Below are positions 43,582-56,100 of a stretch of 64,000 nucleotides of DNA, piece after piece (position 1 is the first letter of the stretch; each line of letters starts with the position of its first letter). Source of the DNA: Tribonema minus. Taxonomy: Eukaryota > Sar > Xanthophyceae > Tribonematales > Tribonemataceae. The stretch is taken from NCBI GenBank assembly GCA_017506865.1, contig JAFCMP010000526.1, forward strand, positions 558,001 through 622,000. The letters are read 5' to 3'. Under the pieces are notes generated by a model. It was not told the origin of the DNA, did no database searches, and saw only the letters and a list, made by a program, of their open reading frames with translations. A program made the translations under genes and the position numbers.

Positions 43582-45121
43582 GGCTGCTGCGGCGCAGACG
43601 CAAGCGAGCGCGCAAGCAAGGGGGGCTGAGGCGGGGGTCGTGCTGCAGCTGCACGTCACTAGCTGTGTGTGTGTAATGATCTTTTGAGATAGTAAGACTT
43701 GCAGGCTTGTGGTGCGCAGGGCGTTGGTGGCGCGCTGGGTTGGTCTGGCGTAACAATGTGGTGCAGACTCAGTGGCACACCTTGGTACAAGGGCCTGGCT
43801 GCTGTTAGTTCTGGATGAAGGTCGTCGCCAGCAGCCAGCCTTCAGCGAAAAGAAAGATCTCCGTAAGGTGCAACTGCGTTGCAATATCATTTAACCAACA
43901 GCAGCACTAAAGGCTCTCAGTTTGCAACAACATCACTGCCAGATCGTCAACAAGTCGTTTGTTTGAACCTATTGCGACAGCCAGTTCCGCAGCTTCTGGC
44001 CCATATCGGTGCGCCATCAGGTCCGACATCTGACACTCAGAGTTGGTGTTTATCAAAACCGGTCTGTGGATATGCAGCTAGCGTATTAGCAGCCGAGGTC
44101 GCCGCTCCCAGGATGTGGCCCCCCCATAGCTCAAGCGAGCTTACAGCAGAAGCACTATAGCTCCGATGCTATATTCAAAACAGCGCGCTGCAATATCTCC
44201 CATTGCACTGAAGTGTCGCTGCCTGAACCCCCTCTGCCATAAGCGATCCGCTCCTCCGTGCTGCTCCTGGTGCTCCCTCTGTGTGGCAAAGCTTTTTGGC
44301 TGCTTCAGCAAGCGCCACGCCCCGCGCGCACCAAGCCACCGCGATAAGCGCACCCTCAGCGTCTTACGCCACCAGCGGTGTTAAGGTGGACCCAGGCTGC
44401 TCACCTGCGCACGCCTGCTTCGCTGCCTGGGAGTAGAAAAGGCTGGGCCAGCCAAAATATACATGCATACATACCTCCTAAAAGTTGAAGTTGGGCTTGC
44501 AGCAGAAAAAGGCGGGTTGGGTGACACTGGGACAGAAAGTCGATGTTTTTGTTTTTACTTCTTGGTGATGGTCTCATTCTAGACGACTGTTACCTACGAG
44601 TCATCTGTATTTTTCGGGGGGTGTTGATGTTGAAAACACAGATCTCACACAAGGAAGTCACCATATGGCCCCACCCCCCATCTTGCATTGTGTGACTCGT
44701 GCCCATTTGATCTACATCTCATGGCATGTACGCAAGATGCAACAATCAGCACACGCCAGCACCTTCAGGAGGGAAGCCAACTGCATCTGTGAAAGGCAGC
44801 AATCACCATGTGTTGCATAAGCTTGCCACTTCCAAGTCAGATCAACATGCAGCAAATGCAATCAAGATCGTTCAGAAATGAACACCTGCAACTGGCTAAT
44901 GGCACACAAGACAGAAATTCAGGACCAGCAGGGACCAGGCGTAATGTAGTATACATACATACATACCTCCTCAAACTTGAAGTTGCATGGAGAACTTGCA
45001 GGAAGAACTTGAAGTTGCAGGAAGTAAGGGGGTAGGTATTGAACAGGGCAGGGTTGGTGCACACACAGCTGCCAGCTGGTGATCTGTCCTGACCGCAGCA
45101 GTCGTTAGTGGATTTTCAGCT
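43582..45121. other. Divergent intergenic region between RPL9 and SART1
   Basis: 1.54 kb carrying both promoters. Two similar blocks, near 44460-44500 and 44950-45010, share ATACATACCTCC and TTGAAGTTG words. No coding region was recognised. Confidence 0.5.
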
Positions 45122-48100
45122 ATGGCCCGCGACGATGGCGCCAGCATCAGCAAAAGGGAAAGAGATAGGGAACGGGATAGGGAGAGGGACCGGGGCGCTG
45201 GGCGAGACAAGAGCAGCAGGCATGAAAGATCCCGTAGCAGGGAGCGACGGAGGAAGCGAGCTCGCGGCAGTAGCCGCAGTCGCAGTCGAAGTCACAGTGC
45301 CGAACGGTCTAAGAGGGACAGGAGCGGCAGTAGGGAGCGGAGGCGCAAAACTTCAAGCCGCAGGCAAGAGGACGACAGCGACAAGCAAATACCTCCTCCA
45401 CCACCGCCGTTGCCTGAGCCGAAGCAGCCGAAAACTGTCAGAATAGACTACGGAGACGAGGACGAAGACGAGGAGGGCGAAATTCCACTGCAGCCCCCTC
45501 CGCCACCGCCTCTGCCGTCGTCCCCGTCTCGCTCCGACATGCAGCTGCGTGGTGACATGGCACCACCGCCACCACCACCAGCTGGCGGCGATGTGGTATA
45601 CGAGAAGATCAAGCCAGCCGTCAGCGAGTCCAATGGCGAGATCAGCATGTCCATCGAGGAGACCAACAGGGTGAGGGCCATGCTGGGCCTGAGGCCCCTG
45701 GCGGTAGGCAACTCCAAGGAGCAGCAGGCAGTGGACAACCTGCGCAGGAAGAAGGAGGAGGAGGCCAAGGTGCGCGAGCTCGCGGACATCGAGGCGCGCC
45801 TCGCCAAGGCGCGCAACCGCCGCCAGCTGCACGAGCGCCTCAAGGGCAGCACGCTGGGCGAGGTGCAGGCGGGCGAGGACGGCTCCGTGCTGAGCGCTGC
45901 GGACTGGGTCGGCAAGAGCCGCCAGCGCGCAGCCGAGGCGGAGGAGCAGCGGCTGCTCGCAGAGAAGCGTGCACGCCTCCTGGAGGAGCAGGAGCGCAGC
46001 GACGACGACAGCGACGGCGGTGGAAAAGGCCCCAGGTACACGGAGAAGGACCTCGCGGGGCTGCGCGTCGCGCACGGCGCCGACGCCTTTGACCTCGGCG
46101 ACAGCGCGATACTCACGCTCAAGGACGCGGAGGTGCTCGAGACGGACGACCACGGCGTCGTGCGCGGCCTCGCCGACGGCGAGGACGAGCTCGAGAACGT
46201 CGCCATGACGGAGGCGCAGCGCCGCGCGGACGCCGAGGCGCGCGCCAAGCGCGCCGCGCAGGGCGCGTACCGCGCGTACGACGACGAGGAGTTCGAGGCC
46301 GCCGGCCCCGGCGGCGCGCCGCCGCAGCGCAAGATCCTCTCGCAGTACGACGAGGAGCTGGAGAGGAACCGCAAGAAGAAGGCGGGGGGGATGGTGCTGG
46401 GCGAGGCAGCAGCGGCGGTGAAGCCGACGGCGGCGGAGGCGGAGGCGCGCGTTGCAGAGTCGCTGCACACGGCGGCGGCGCGCGCGGCCGCTGCCGACTA
46501 CTACACCGCGGAGGAGATGGCCACCTTCAAGAAGCCCAAGAAGCTGCGGCGGAAGAAGGCGGCGCCGCGGCGGCGCGCCGCGGACGAGGAGGAGGGCGAC
46601 GAGCGCAGCGGCACCACGGCGGTCGAGGCGGCGATGCTCGTCGACGGCAACGGCGCGAAAGCGAGCGCGGACCACGGCTCGCGTGCCGCACGCGCCGCCG
46701 CTGCCGCCGCCGCTGCCAACGGCGCCGCCGCGGAGAAGAAGGCGCGATTCGACGCCGCGCTCGCCAAGGCATCCGCGAAGGCGGCCGCCAAGCTGCAGGA
46801 CGAGACGCCGTTCATGCCGCCGCCGCCGCCGCCAGCAGCAGCAGCAGCGGAGCCCGAGGAGGAGGAGCTGGACGGCGACCTGGCGGCGTCGCTGGCGCGC
46901 GCGCGGCGACTCGCGCAGCTCAAGGAGCGCGCGCAGGCGCGGCACGAGTCCGCGGCGGAGGTCGCGGAGCGCATCGCGAAAGCGAAGGCCGCCGCCGCCG
47001 CCGCCGTGGCGGTCAAGTCGGAGGCGGGCGAGCAGAACGGCGGCGAGGCGGCGGCGGCAGCGGCGGCGGCGGCGGAGGCGGAGGGCATCGTGTTCACGCC
47101 GGCGACGGAGTTCACGAGCCGCATGCAGGCGGTGCTGCAGGAGCGCGTGCGCGAACGTGAGGCGGCGCTGCGCAAGGAGGCGGAGCGCGCGGCGCGCGAG
47201 CGCGGCGCCGGCCACGTAACTGTCAAGCACGACGCGAAGCGCGAGGAGGCGGCGGCGGCGGCGGCTAGCGGCGGCGCGTGGGAGGAGCAGGCGGAGGCGA
47301 TGGACGTGGAGGGGGAGGGGGAGGCGGGGGAGGGGGGGAGCGACGCGGAGGGGGATGATCAGGTACGTATGCTTGCAGTGTTGGGGAAGGGTAGGTATAG
47401 AAGCGCGACGCGAGGGGCGGCAGCGATGCGGAGGCGGACGCATCAGGTGTGCATGATTGGCAGTGTTGAGAAAGGGTATACTTGGTGGTTGATGGTATCA
47501 CAGAAGGGGTCGGCGACAGACATGCGGAAGCGGATGCTCGGGCATGACGTTGCTGAGAAGGGTATGCATAGCGTAGCATCACTGTGGAGCGTGCACCGGC
47601 CGCGTGGGCGTGCGTGCAACTTCAACTTCATGTCACGTCTTGAGGGGAGATCCCTGCGTGCTGCCCCCGCGCGCAGTGATTCGCATGAGGGTGGTGCATG
47701 CAACCTGCTGCATAGGCAGGCTTTGATAGTGTTCATGCACACTTGCACGTGCGTGCAAGTTGACGTCTATCCAATGTGGCATTGGGGGTCGGTCGCGCTG
47801 GTGTTTGATGCGGCTTTGTAAACTACACATGTTGCAGTCTGCAGTTCATCGCCTTAGCAACATCACATAACTGAAACGGTGATTGTGTGTGCTGAAGAAG
47901 AATGAACTGGTTGCGCTCATTGTACATGTGATAGGCACCGTACTGATGGACCGTCAGGTGCCGATTCACTGTGCATGGCCAGCTAGTTATGGCAAAGTTA
48001 AAAAGTAGCGCCGCTGTGCGTTTCTATAGCGTCGTGCAGACATGTGTGTACCTCTTCTTACGACCCACAGTGTGCACACGAGCAGCAGATTGTGCAACTG

Positions 48101-48968
48101 GGTGTGATACATCGCTCATGGCACGGCGAGGCATGCAGCTTCAGGAAAGCAGCCGGCAGCGCACGCTGGTGGCTTGAGAAAGTGAACATGGTTGCCCCAA
48201 TTCTGTCCGCGAGCGTATTGGCAGGGGCACACCCTCACATGCCCTTGCAACCACTGTTGACTTTCAGAGTACCTCAGTTTGTCGCAGCCACATGATGTCA
48301 TGCACATCCGCTGCCTGCTGGTCCAAACCCCCTCCCCCCCCCCCCCCACCCCCTCGCGCGCTCGCGCCGCTCCGCAGGCGGGCTTCATGCTGCGGCAGCC
48401 GCTCGTGCGCTCGAGCATGGCGGCGGCGCTCTCGCTGCTGCAGCAGAGCGGCGACCTCAAGCACAAGACGGAGCTCGCGGGGCGCGCCAAGGACAAGCGC
48501 GAGTTCGCCGGCGAGGCGCCCGACGACGACGGCAGCGGCGCCGGCGCCGTCAAGCTCGAGTACCGCGACGAGTTTGGGCGCCAGCTCACGCGCGCGGAGG
48601 CGTTCCGCCAGCTCAACTACCAGTTCCACGGCTACGGCCCCGGCAAGAAGAAGCAGGAGAAGCGCCTCAAGGCGCTGCAGGAGCAGCGCATGCGCGAGCG
48701 CGCCGCGGACGTGTCCACGATCAGCGCGCTGCGCAAGGTGCAGGAGGTGACGGCGCGCCCGTTCCTGGTCGTCAGCGGCGGCAGCGGCGGCGGCGGCAGC
48801 GGCGCGGCGTCCGTGCTGCCGGAGCGGCTGGACCTGAAGAAGGGCAGCAGCGGCGGCGGCGGCCGCGGCGGCGCCGCGAGTAGTAAGCCGAAAGCGGGCG
48901 GGGGAGGCGCCTCGATGGTGCCGGGGCAGCAGTCCGCGCAGCGGTCACGGCCGCCGCCGCCGACGTGA
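45122..48968 (+). CDS. SART1: SART1/Snu66, U4/U6.U5 tri-snRNP protein
   Basis: Splicing factor that joins U4/U6 with U5 in the tri-snRNP, nuclear. Two exons, 45122-47362 and 48378-48968, phase 0, about 943 residues. The N-terminus (~10-85) is an RE/RS-rich domain, followed by polyproline and an acidic patch. Next is the family hallmark IEETNRVRAMLGLRPL (~178), then a long charged helical region (~200-745) with ADWVGKSR and repeated Ala/Glu/Arg-rich coiled-coil segments. Exon 2 carries the conserved C-terminal part LEYRDEFGRQLTRAEAFRQL, FHGYGPGKKKQEKRLK and PFLVVSGGSG, as in animal and plant SART1. The Gly/Pro-rich tail is extra. The intron contains two echoes of the first donor. Confidence 0.95.
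47395..47575 (+). repeat. Echoes of the SART1 exon 1 donor
   Basis: The block GCGATGCGGAGGCGGACGCATCAG|GTGTGC near 47425-47460 and a weaker one near 47518-47565 copy the exon end, the donor and the following TTGGGGAAGGGTA-type intron start. Period is about 75-95 bases. Confidence 0.8.
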
Positions 48969-50118
48969 TGTTCGTGGCAGCGACAGCGTTCAATATAGTA
49001 TACACGGCGTATTGTGTGTGTGTGAGAGAATTGATGGTCTGCTTGTTGTCGGCGCGCTTCAAGTGCTTGAGGCGGCTGTGCATGGAGCGGCTGTTGTCAG
49101 GTCATGTCGCGATTGACTGCTCGACCGCGTGTGTGCACGACAAACCTTCAAATCATGGCGAGACCAGGCGCCGTTCTCGGCATCGAATGCACTGCTCATC
49201 TATCTCGAGCTGACTCATGTTTGGGTGCGCTGCAAGCCTGCCTAAATGCCTTGAGTCCTTGTGGTACCTGTCTCACGTCCGATACATGAGGAACATGAGA
49301 TACTTCAAGATACTTCATTTGCGCTGTTCTGCAGGTTGTTCACCGGGGAACCCTCTCCTGCTGCAAAGCCAACGCAATTTGCCCTTCCTGTCATCACTGC
49401 ATTTTCCTAGAGCGCCAATTTGTGCTTGCCTGCTCAGCCATCTGCTCAGTTGATGGGAAAGCTGGAAAACATGCAAATTTGCAATTTAGCAAATGTCATG
49501 TGATCTTGTGAAGGGGGGTCATGTCATCATTTGAAATTGACTTTAGAGGTACAGTGAGAAGTGGGAGAGTCACCTGCTTTGTCTGCTGGAATAATGATCA
49601 CTCCATGCATGGATCCGGTGGTGTGTAGTACACTGCTTCTTGCACAGCGCAGTTCTGTTTTTTCCTCAAACAGCCCAAGGGGCGCCCAATGCTTTCTTTT
49701 TTTTTCAACCGCAGTCATGGGAGTTGAAGAACGTCCGCAAGTGCAACTCTGGGAAGCGCGCGATCGAATCCTGGCTGTGCTGTTTCGATTTTTTTTCCCT
49801 TTCCTCAGCATGAAACTCAACCTCAAAGCTGGCCAGCCGGGAGAGAGGAGTAGTGTGCACGCGAGTGTGCCATTGAGATTGAGCGGGACTATCGTTAAGT
49901 GCGGTGGCTGATACTGCCACTGAATGGTTGCCCTGTGAAGGCTGAGGCGAAAGAATTCGCTGTTTTGCAGCCAACCAAACCAAAGATCTCAGGCTGGTCA
50001 CACACAGAGCCGAGGCTCTCAGGCTCCGGCCTATACTGTGATTCATTTGCTCAGAGGCAGGGTTCTGCCCGAGTGACATTCTTGCACGTGTTGGCGCAGG
50101 TGCCGCGTCTGAATCCAC
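48969..50118. other. Intergenic region and 5' UTR of the PHD/PLU-1/TFIIS gene
   Basis: About 1.15 kb between a SART1 stop and the next start codon on the same strand. Nothing conserved was recognised. Confidence 0.5.
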
Positions 50119-53100
50119 ATGTCCTCCATAGAGTTTCTCTGGGACAATATAGCGCAGCAGCTGCAGGGCTCGCCAGCTCGTGCACTCTGGAAGCAAAGTA
50201 CCGGCGCCAAGGCGTCAGCATGTCGCTTATGCAAAGACAATACCGCAGGCAAATGGCTTGTCCGCTGCAGCCGGACAGGCTGCAACATTTGGTTCCACGC
50301 CAGCTGCTGCGCCGCCAAAGTCGCCAATGTAAGGACCGCCGACTATCAATGCTCGTCGCCGGATCCATTGGTTGCCTCTGTCTGGGTTGCCGTAGCCTGT
50401 CAGCAAGCGGTGCTTAAATTTTCTACCATCTCGCTTGTCATGTCTCGGATGTACAGGACGCAGGCTGTGGCATGCGGGCGACTGCAGCAGGCGGTGAGGC
50501 GCAAGGCTACCCGACCATCTCGTTCCTGTGTCCTACGCACAACGAGAGCCCCCTCTATTGTTCCTGCCAGCAACCGGACAACGGCGACGAGCAGTACATT
50601 CAGTGCAGCGTCTGCGCGGAGTGGTGTCACTACAGCTGCGAGGGTGTTCCTGTCGATGAGCCGGCTCCGGAGGTAAGTCACCCAGTCGCTTTCATGCATC
50701 CATGTCATGTAGAACATATTGATGTTGCTGTTGATGTTTACACAGATGCTGCCAGCGATTTACAAAGGCCTCTTGGGAGGTCCGACCATGATCTTGGACG
50801 TGAGGAAGTCCCAACCAATATCACTTGATCCCTGTTTGCAATCACACAGGTCTACACCTGCAAGGCGTGCCAGAAGCGAGGCGGCAAGGCTCCCGCGGCG
50901 CTGCGCGAGCGCAACATTGCCAAATCGAAAATCTACGAAGTGGAGGTCGCGGCGCAGCACATGGTGAAAGCAGCGCAGTGGATTGCGAATGCGCAGGAGT
51001 TTGTGGCGCGCACACTAGCGGCGGCGGAGGCGGGCGAGGCGCGCGGCACCGGCGGCGAGCTGCGGCGCGCGGAGGAGCTGATGGAGCAGGGGGAGGCGTT
51101 CAAAATGGCAAAGGCGGGAGGCGAGGACGCAGCAGCGGAGGAGGATGCGGTGAGTGCCAATCTCACCTTTATTAAAGTCATTGGCACGCTTGCCACAGTC
51201 GCGTGCTGAAGTAGGGCTCGATGTCTCAGACCGAATGGTGTTGCAATGGCGCGGCGGTACGCGCTGCGGAGGGACGACTCGTGTCTCAGCTGACAGGTCA
51301 TCACAGGATGCGTCGTTGGCCTTTTGCTAGCTCAAATGCCGTATTGACATTCAATGGTTGAGGCCACTTGGAAAGAGAACAATCGCAAGGGTTTGTATGA
51401 CTGCAGCTGCTGCTGCACCCAGATGCTGTTTTGTCAACGTGCTCAGCCCTATTGACGACGCGCCACCGATTCAGGCTGGAAAGTGACAGCAACAGCGGCT
51501 TTGTGCGATCCGCGCAGCGCCGCTGCAGCCATTTAGTGGCACTGTAGTGCACTGACGCCATTGCAGGCGGCGCACGGCGCGCTGCCACCGACTGCCGACG
51601 CGATCAGCGACGAACGTGTCTGCTGGTGCGGCGCCGTGCTTCTCGCGCGATGGCGCTGCAGCACCAGCCCCAGTCATGCGTTCGGAGCGCTCTTGCAAAT
51701 CCATCTGTCCATCTGGTGTGCCAAGCCGAAGTGTAAAGCTGCCGCTTGCGTGGCTGAGCCGGCTATGCAGGGAGACGTGCATGCGGTGCGCGCCCAACCC
51801 CCCCCGGAACCTCTCCGCTGCTGTGAGTATCGTGCTGTTCCAGAGCGTTGCTGTTGAGCCGTGCCACTTACTGTTGAAGTTTGCCTCGTCCGCGCAGGAG
51901 GAAGAGCCGCCAGCGGTGGTGCCCCTGGGGATGCAGGCGCAGTTCAAGGCGCAGCTGGAGGAGCTGAGCGCGATCCTGCAGGGGACCACAGAGTGGCAGG
52001 AGCACCTTGAGGTAGGCGCAGTGCTCAGGCAGTCAGCAGTGCTCAGACATTTAGCAACTGCTCAGTCAGCAGTGCTCAGGCAATCAGCAGTGCTCAGTCA
52101 GTCAGGGGTGCTCAGTCAGTCAGCAGTGCTCAGGCAGTGCAGGCAGTGCTCAGTCAGTACAGCTGTGCTCAGGCAGTCTGCAGTGCTGAGTCGCTCAAAC
52201 AGGCTCTGTTGGCGATGCTCACTCAGTGCGCCCATCCACAGTCAGCAACTGTTCAGTCAGGCGGCAGCGCTCAATGGTCAGTGAGGGCAGCAGTGCTGAA
52301 ACAGTCTGCGCTGTGCGCAATCAGTCAAAGTGCTCCGTCAAGCAGCAATGCTCCGTTGCACAGCAGGTCTCAGTCATCATGCCATGCACTCAGTCAGCAG
52401 TTGCTCCGGTCGGCGCCTGTCCAGTCAGGCAGCAGCGCTGAATTGCTCTGGTAGTCATTCAGCAGTGCTCAGTCGGTTGGCGGACTGAGCATCTCTGCAG
52501 ATCTTGCCGTGCTCTCGGTCAAGCATGCAATGTGTTGCCGGGCTCAGACCCTGTGCCCCCTGTGAATGCTGGGTGTTGGACGCAAACGGAAGCTCTGGAG
52601 GGACACGGGCATGTCAACCTCAAGTGACTGAACCGCGCCACTGGTCAGGTTCGATGCCCCTGCTGCTGCGGTGGCTGCGCCACTGACGCCTGCGGCCTAG
52701 TTGCCATTGACTATTTCAACTAGAAGTACTACAGCCGACGGGCGGGTGGGTGCTGCCCCACCTACCATATGCACGCGTGTCAGTGTTCAGCTGCAACACA
52801 GTCACGCTCGCGTGAAGTCTCGTCGACCTTCAAATCACGGCAATCGCCGTGGTAGCAGCGCTCAACTCTGTGCTCGCTGCGCGTGCGCAGGCGTGGCAGA
52901 TGGACCATCAAGCGGCATTCTGGACGCAGGACAACTCGGGCGGTGGCGGCCAGTGGGCGATCACCGAGGAGGAGATGGCGAAGGAGGCGCAGGATGTGAG
53001 TCCCAATACCGTATGTATATGTGAGCGAGAGAGTCTCGAAGAGCGCTATGAACTCGCGCTCGTAAGCGCACTAGCGATCGCCGAGGAGGAGATGGCGAAG

Positions 53101-56100
53101 GAGGCGCAGGACGTGAGTTTTAATACCGCATGTATGTGGGAACAAACCAATGGGATCTCGAGGAGTGCTGTGCACTCCTGTTTGTAAACGCACAAGTACT
53201 GAAGTACACATGAGCACTGCACTTTGTTCCGCCATCGTTCTCGGGCCACACTCAGGGACGGCGGGAGCAGCAGAGCACTGTGCCTGCTACATTACACATG
53301 CTCTGTTGTCGTGCAAGTCATCAAACGCCAGGTGCAAGTGCGCGCGCGAGGAGGCCGTCTCCGCAGTGCTCAGCATCCGCTGATGCCGTGCGCGTGCACC
53401 ACGCACTCACGCCATTGCGCCACCGGCACCAACCATCCCTCCATTGAATGCAGCGGGCACTGGATGCACCTCCGTGTGCCTGCCGCACACCCTTTGCATG
53501 GTCCTCATCCACCACCGCCCCACCGCGCACGACAGTCATTCAAGTGCATTCTCACCATCGCTCCCCCCCCCCCCGCACACACACACATTGACCACCGCAC
53601 GCGACGGTCACTAAATGCATTGCCCCCCCCCCCCCCCCCCCCCCCCAGCTTGAAGAGATGCGCACGCAGGAGCGGCGGCTGCGGCTGCGGCCGCCCAACG
53701 CGCACTGGCTCGACGAGGCGCTGGAGGCGCTGGCGTGGACGCAGCGCGCGCACCAGCTCGTCTCCGCGCAGCCGCCGCTGCCGGTCGAGGCGCTCGCGCA
53801 GCACCTCGCGCTCGCGCAGCGCACCAAGGTGGCCAACGCATTCAACAACAGGTGAGCGCTGAGGGCGGGGGCGGTGTGGGTTTGAGCGTGCGCGACGTGA
53901 GAACAGAAGCTGTTGGCAGCGACTCGATGTGCACCTCGCGCTGGCGCAGCGCACCAAGGTCGCCAACGCCTTCAACAACAGGTGCGTGTCGCAGTGTGTG
54001 CGGCGAGGGCGGGGGCGGTGCGCGCGCATCGCCGCCGCGACGTAAGAAAAGAATTGATTGCAGGCACCTCGGTGGTCAAAGCAACTGTTTGGTGCGCAGC
54101 ACCTCGCGCTCGCGCAGCGCACCAAGGTGGCCAACGCCTTGAACAACAGGTGCGTTCGTGTGCGCTGAGGGTGCAGTGGGCGTGCGTGCCGCGAGGAGCT
54201 AGCTTCGTCGCCGGCAGCGCGGTTCCTTCGCGGCGGCGCTTGTTGCGGTTGCTGAGCGCGGCGGCAGCGCCATACGCTGACCATTGCATACAGTGGGCTT
54301 GGCATTGTGCTGCCCGTTTTTTGGGCGTCCGAACGTGAACGTTTCCTCAACCTGTGTCGCAACAGAGCGCTTTTCGACAACGCCTGACGAGGTGTGGCGA
54401 TGTATGCATGCACTGCAGCACAACCGCATGCAACACGCTACACAGCAGCATGGCCCTGAGACAGCATTATCAACCACAGCCAAAAGGACAGTTTGCCCCT
54501 GGATCAGCGCACGCGGCCGCATGCGCCGTTCCGGCAGAGGTCACCGACACCTCCCGTCAAGTTGAAGTTGTCACCTAACCCCCTGCCCCCCCCCCTCCCC
54601 AACAACCAGGGCATTTTTTGCGGTGGAGCGCGTGCAGTTCGTCATCCGCGCGGCGACCATCTGGCAGAAGCGCGCGCGCCAGATGCTCGGCCTGCTGGCG
54701 CCGGCGCGCAGCGCGGCCGCGACGATCCGCCTCGACCAGCTCAGGCAGCAGCTCACCAACGCGCCGGACGTGCCGGTGGCGCTGCCCGAGCACGAGGAGC
54801 TGCGCGCCGTCATACAGTTCTGGATGCAGTGGGAGGCAGAGGTGAGGGGCGGCGCGCTGATCTGCAGGTTGAAGTGTATGAACTTCAATTTCAACTTGAA
54901 GTTGCTACATACGTTTTGGCATGCGTTGGCATCGTCAGGAGCGAGCGAGTCTGGTCTTCCGACGGCGGTGCAGGCGAGCTTGTTGAACGTGTGTGGCTGC
55001 GTGCGCAGCTGGGAGCTGCCGCGCTGGAATATGCCTTGTGCGGCAGGTCTTGGACTCATTGCGTACTTGTCGTGGACTCCACTGAGCACTGACTGCACTC
55101 AGCATCCACGTGCGCCTTCGCAACAGGCGCTACGCCTTTGCTGCGTCGTCATGACAAAACTGCCGTGCTGGCCACGACGTGCGCTCCGCTGCCCGACGCC
55201 GGCGCCTTCTAGCACACCTCTCGCCACCCGCATCCACAGTCCTACGCGCACACCACCACCAGCTGCTGACGCTCACTCGCTTCACACCCCTTGCGCCGCC
55301 GCGCCGCCACCGCCGCTGCCGCCGCCGCCGGCAGGCCGACGCCGTGCTGCAGACGACCGCGGCGCGCGGCGGCGCGCTCAACGCGCCGCTCTCCGCGCTC
55401 GCGGACGCGGACGCCGGCGCGGCGCTCATGGCGCGCGTCGCGGCGCTCCTCGACAGCGCCGCCGCGCAGCCGCGCCAGGTGCGCTGCGCGCAACGCGAGA
55501 CGCTGTCACGCATGGAGGGCTGGCAGGCGTGGGCGCAGCGCGCCTCGGAGATGCTTTCACGCGCAGGCGGCGGCGGCGGCGACAATGGGCAGCTGGCGGC
55601 GGCGGCGCCGCGCCGCGCCGACTTTCAGGCGCTGTTGGGCGAGGGAGCGAAGCAGGTGCGTTTCAGGCGCCGAGCGCTGCGGCTGGTGCTGTTGAAGTTG
55701 TGCCATGCGGTAGCTGAAGTTGTGATGTGCGCGATGCGCGGGGGGGAGCTGTGGGGAGCGCTGCGACCTCGCCGGCGCGGGTGCTTCCTCTGCGGAGCAC
55801 TGCCACCGCTTGTCTGCAGCATCAGCGCAACGTGCCGACACAGCCATCCACGTCGGTACGCTCGCGTCATTCCACAACACCACGAACTGTGCACCCCCCC
55901 CCCCCCCCCCCCCTCCCGTATGCAACATAGTCTATGCAACTCACCACTCGCGTGCCACCGCACCCTCCCCTCATCCGCAACCGCCACGTCCCCCCCCCGC
56001 AGGGCCTGAGCACCGACTCCGAGGACCCCCTCATGCGGCGCGTGCGAGAAGCCGCCAACGGCGGACCCGCTGCTGCGCGCGCGCGCGCGCTCCTCGCGCC

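Noticed and set aside
45353-47443. Open frame of 696 codons on the minus strand opposite SART1
   Set aside because: It is antisense to a clear SART1 coding exon. The GC-rich codon pattern keeps the opposite frame open, and its Arg/Leu-rich product resembles no protein.
51567-51822. Possible extra exon in the PHD gene (Cys-rich read, good GTGAGT donor)
   Set aside because: Its acceptor fits, but the strong donor leaves phase 1 while the next exon needs phase 0, which would give a stop. Joining 51149 to 51898 directly keeps the frame.
52012-52500. CRISPR array
   Set aside because: Units of 15-17 bases are contiguous without unique spacers; this is an intronic minisatellite in a eukaryotic gene.
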